Below, piece by piece: positions 59,880-64,000 of a stretch of 64,000 nucleotides of DNA. The notes under the pieces are model-generated. The model was given only the letters and a program-made list of their open reading frames with translations. It searched no databases and was not told where the DNA came from. How positions within the stretch are numbered: the first letter of the stretch is position 1; every line of letters starts with the position of its first letter. Source of the DNA: Linepithema humile (lineage: Eukaryota > Arthropoda > Insecta > Hymenoptera > Formicidae); contig NC_090132.1 of assembly GCF_040581485.1 (NCBI RefSeq), positions 16,622,146 through 16,686,145 on the forward strand, written 5' to 3'. A program made the position numbers and the translations under genes.

Positions 59880-62004
59880 TGAAGCCATCATGCAAGATGG
59901 ATCTTCCGGTTTAAAATTAAATATGAACTTCTCGACAAAAAAACACCTCGTGAAAGATAGCACGATAACGTTATTTCTAGTGTTTACTTAAAACACCTTA
60001 CTTGTTCGCCTGATATTTTTTTTACTTTGGAGATCTTCCTTCTTTTAACATACATCGTTATCTCCTCTGTTTGCCACCTCGTGTGAGTTAATATTCTTGG
60101 GGTGCGATAGCTGTGTTCCATTCGCAATAAATACGCAGTAAAGTGAAGACAACGACCGCTTCTTATTGTCCAACCCTTTCGTGTTTTTCTATCATCTTCA
60201 AAATAAATTTCTTTCCTGCTTTTCGATCATAGATTGCCGATGATGTAACGCGGTGAATGCTGCAGGCGTGATTTCATGACGCAGCTTTGAGTAATAACGC
60301 TGCCAACCGCAGTCGCCGTATATCAGATAAACGAGAGAGTGTTTAAGAACACGAAACGACGAAGAAAGGAGACGCGAAGGTTGACGATGAGCAAGCAGTT
60401 ATATCTTAGGCAACAGCCAGGCAGATGCCTCTTCGTAAAGAACGGAGGAAGAGTCATATCCAGTAACCGCATGCCGGATATGCCAGCAGAACCCGTTGTC
60501 AGATGAATCGTAGTCTCAATTAAAAACGTAAACTCGTTTACGTGAAGTCGGTGAAGCCATTCCCTCGATTCGCGACACGCATAAGCTCGCGATTCCAATT
60601 CTTTTAATCTCAATTCCGAGCGACGACTTCTTCGCGACTCCGAACGATATTTTCGAAGAACTCGTTCACTCGCCAGCGAACAGGCATCAAAGCGGACTCG
60701 TTAGAAGAATTTCAAGTAACCGCACGGTGGAGATCTTCTTGGAGGATTTCCAAGATGGGAATTCCTGATGATTGCATTAGGATTGCATTTCTCTATGTTG
60801 TATCTCGTTAGATCGAGCAAAATAATGGCTCGTAAATTTACAACGGGCATTTCTACAAATGGCGCCCTGAAATCGCTTCCCTGATTGCGTTGAATGATGT
60901 GGACCACTTTATTCTATCTTGGAGCACCACGTGCTCTCCGCCATGTTATCTTCTCAAGACGACAAAAGGAAACCTTTTTTATCACAATTCTACTTTTTAT
61001 CTTCATTTCTCTTTACTATCTAATAAAGATTCAACGTCGAAAATTATACTATCTATCATTGTTATGTTTACAGAACACTTATGCACCTTCCACAAAAAAT
61101 ATTGCAATCACTTAATTGAAAGATCCCATCGCGAATCGCCCTCTTACTGTCACTTTCACTTCAACTTCGGATCGCGAAAAAGCACAAAGACGAAGCACGG
61201 ACGCACAGCTTCAAAAGTTAAATAACACGATTGCACGGAGAAACGTGAGGCAAGAGCACAGAACTACCTGCACGCAGCACCGTGCACCCGTACCTGAAGC
61301 CAGCCACGACTCGCGGTGTGCTGGCGAATATCCCCCCACTTTCCCCCGATTCTCTTCGTCTTCCTCTTCTTTCCAAGGAGCCGCACACGGTGTGCGTCCC
61401 CTTCACGCTCTATCCCACCTTCCAATAGACCCAAGACGCCAATGACGTCACCCGTTTAGCTGTCCTACGTTCACCTACCTACCTGAGCGGCCAGCGGCCC
61501 AGCCAGGACCGTAATTCTTAGAATTTCAAAGTAACCAATTTCTCCAAAAAGAGATAAGCCAGATAAATCAATCCGATTCCGCTTAAAAATGTATCTTCTG
61601 GTTATCTTTAGAAATCTGGTTATCTCGAAAAAATCGCAACAAGAGCTATCATATGATAATCCGTTATTCATAATAAGATTATTTTTCGTGTAGTCTTAGT
61701 CGCAAAGTCCTGAAATGTTGTTTTGGGATACTTTAAATTATATGCGATACGGATTGTCCGCATTTAAAAGCACAATGAAAACTCAAATTTCAATATTTCC
61801 GTCGCTACGAATGAGAAGAAGTTATTTTATTGTATAATAGTGAGATAAATATGCTCGTTCAAGTTGAACTGACAAATAAATTAACAATATCGCGAGATTC
61901 GCGTTTCTAATATTCAGCTAAACTGAATTAAGAAAATCATAAGGAATAATCTCGATAATCATATCAATATATGTATTTAAATATTGTATAACATAAAAAA
62001 TATA

Positions 62005-62050
<46 letters not shown>

Positions 62051-64000
62051 CATTGCGCAAAAACATAAGCAGCTTCGCCATAATGTATGAGATATGATCG
62101 AGTCTTATCACTGATGTACGCGATGCACGCGAACAAGATTTGATAACAATGATTGAAGAAAGAATACGTATGTAATCTACTTGAGTTCATTAAGACTAAA
62201 GGATTGCACTTGTACTGCGAAGAATTGACCTCACAGTAACAAGCAGGAACAGTGTCTACTAGATCTCGTCGATATTCAAGCGTGGGCACTGTCGCGTAAG
62301 AGAAGTAGCCACCTGCGTGGTGTAAGCTTAGAACATTTCCTTGCTTTACCAGACAGGATGCAAATCTAGTTGTCAGCTTGTAAAGCATTCGGTTGTAAAC
62401 AAGTATTTAAATGTAGCGGAAACCTGCCCGCATTTTCTTGCTGTGAGAAAAAAAACTCTACAATCGAACTGAATATTCTTAATATTTTCTTCGAGAAAAT
62501 GTCCCAACGGTATTAATCTCGAATAATAAAAAGCAATGTAGAAGACGTTTGTTGTTAAGCAGGAAATGTAATATCAAGTCAAAAGAAATAGTAGTTCGAA
62601 TCGCCTTTGAGCATTCCGACATGCAAGTTTAAAAGAGCTGCTAGCGCCGGCTGCAAACGACTCGATAATAGTAGGAAATTATGTCAGGTGTTCGTCACCG
62701 AAGTACTAGTCTGGAAATGCGTTTTCACCGCAAATTGTCGCGAAATGTAAAAAGACTTGCAAATCGCGCCTTCAGCAAAATTGCAAATGCGAGAAATGTA
62801 TCGCGTGTTTCTCGAATGTAACGGTTGTTGTTTAGCGACACTAGGAATACTCTTAATTGATGTTGCCACTAATTATGTAGATAGTCGCCAATTATCGCTG
62901 ACATCTGACAACTAACTGTACGCAGTATAACAAAACATGCAAAGATATACGAATTAAGCTTAAGTACTGCCGATATGATCTGTGCTATTAGAGACATTGT
63001 ACGGGTCATATCACACAGTCGCATCGGAATTGAATCTCATAATGCAACAATTGTATAAATTTTTAACGTTATTCCGGCTTTTCAGAAACTGCAAATAGGT
63101 AAACAGGAAGTGCAAAGAGCTGTCGTCTCATAAATAATCATAGAACGAAACTACATTGTTTGCGGCAACATTAAAAATTCCGTTTCTCGTTACGAGTTAA
63201 CTGAGAGAGAAGTAACGTAACTTGATTCAATCACTAATAAATACTAATTGTACTTATAAGTCAGATAAACAAACATATTTCATGTTTACGAAAATTGCAA
63301 GACTTATATTGACAGAAGCAGGCTATATATTTTCAACATTCTTAAAAGTTTGATACGTAAGCGAGAAAGATCGCGCCGCGCGATGAAGGACTCGGAACAT
63401 CCAGGAATTCTCGCCCCCTCCCCAAAATACGTCTACGGTGAAATCATCTTAGGCATTTCTGTGGGGTTAAATTCTTCGTTGATATATGGACCCCCGCGTT
63501 GGTATACAAGAATATAATTTTTTCGGGGAGTCTCCATTGTCCGTAAAAAAATTTTTTCAATATTAAAAGTAATTAGTCCTTGTAATTTAATCTGAAGAAC
63601 TAAAAACTTGGTTTAAACAATAAAATATTGGTAAGTACAAAAATTATATAACAAATTTATTTGTATTACACTGTATTATAATGAATATAGTGTAAATAGA
63701 AATCTTGAACGTATCGATAAGATAAGAGATTGCCCAAATAAATCTTGAAAAGACACTTGTGTCACGACACTTGAAACCACACTAAAGTGTTCAACACACA
63801 CATAAGTAATGCGTGTCCTCTGAAAACCTGTTTTTCTTTTCGTCGTGATAAGCGAGTGACAGGTAAATCTTCTACAAGAGGCACAATTTTAGTTTACAAA
63901 GGATATGGGTTATCCCATATAAGCTATTTATCTTAGATCCTAAAAGTTACTTGCTTGAAAATCTCAACATTGAAACTAAAGCTCTATTATCTGAAATATC
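59880..64000. other. gene-free stretch with a CpG-rich patch
   Basis: No exon is recognised. A GC-richer patch at 61110-61500 contains a perfect CRE palindrome TGACGTCA (61443-61450) and could be a promoter for a minus-strand transcript that includes 59528-59731. An AT microsatellite lies at 62009-62045. The rest is AT-rich with scattered short frames lacking support. Confidence 0.4.
62009..62045. repeat. (AT)18 microsatellite
   Basis: A pure AT tract of about 37 bp in AT-rich DNA. Confidence 0.95.

Noticed and set aside
61116..61445. 109-codon plus-strand frame
   Set aside because: It is confined to a CpG-rich patch with no domain. The patch is better explained as a possible promoter or untranslated region.
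57441..64000. Search for the USP Cys-box exon upstream of 57440
   Set aside because: I looked on the minus strand for sequence that could encode segments like CIFCALK or LWHLDIFRRSF and found none. It is therefore reported as missing and not assigned.

Overview
This window looks like insect nuclear DNA, most likely from a hymenopteran such as an ant. The protein-coding content consists of short exons with GT-AG introns. The background is AT-rich with CpG-dense patches and many microsatellites. A eukaryotic tRNA gene with internal A and B boxes is present, as is one short run of the insect telomere-type motif TTAGG. The species assignment is an inference. There are no bacterial operons, CRISPR arrays or complete autonomous transposons.

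Layout. Positions 1-8170 are gene-poor, with a tRNA-Gly(GCC) gene at 2300-2370 and a decayed tRNA-Asp(GTC) copy at 2742-2813, both on the minus strand. Positions 8180-10437 hold the most striking object. It is a 2258-bp non-autonomous DNA transposon with 464-bp terminal inverted arms, an exact 9-bp target duplication and an internal array of eight units of exactly 164 bp. The element carries about 45 copies of AGAACT (AGTTCT in the left arm) at helically phased spacings of 31, 21, 20 and 11 bp. Positions 10447-44319 contain no exon I can recognise, only microsatellites, CpG-rich patches, a diverged inverted repeat (19064-19612), a degenerate repeat cluster (about 34080-35110) and an E-box/CRE cluster (35270-35308).

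From 44320 to 57440 there are two minus-strand genes in head-to-tail order. The 5' part of a class I alpha-1,2-mannosidase (alpha-Man-Ia/mas-1 type) is present as two coding exons, 47364-47750 and 44320-44538. They encode the Golgi anchor and stem. The catalytic exons were not found and probably lie beyond position 1, so most of the first 44 kb may be one intron of this gene. Upstream, eight in-phase exons between 49525 and 57440 encode 1853 residues of an Echinus/USP53/USP54-type ubiquitin-specific protease. These carry the zinc-binding insert, the catalytic His and Asp boxes and a very long disordered tail. The exon with the catalytic Cys box was not found in the window. An unrecognised 68-codon exon at 59528-59731 ends in the same phase and could be an alternative start that skips the Cys box.

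The two genes have unrelated roles, N-glycan trimming in the Golgi and deubiquitination or cell-junction scaffolding. Nothing in the sequence shows that they act together.
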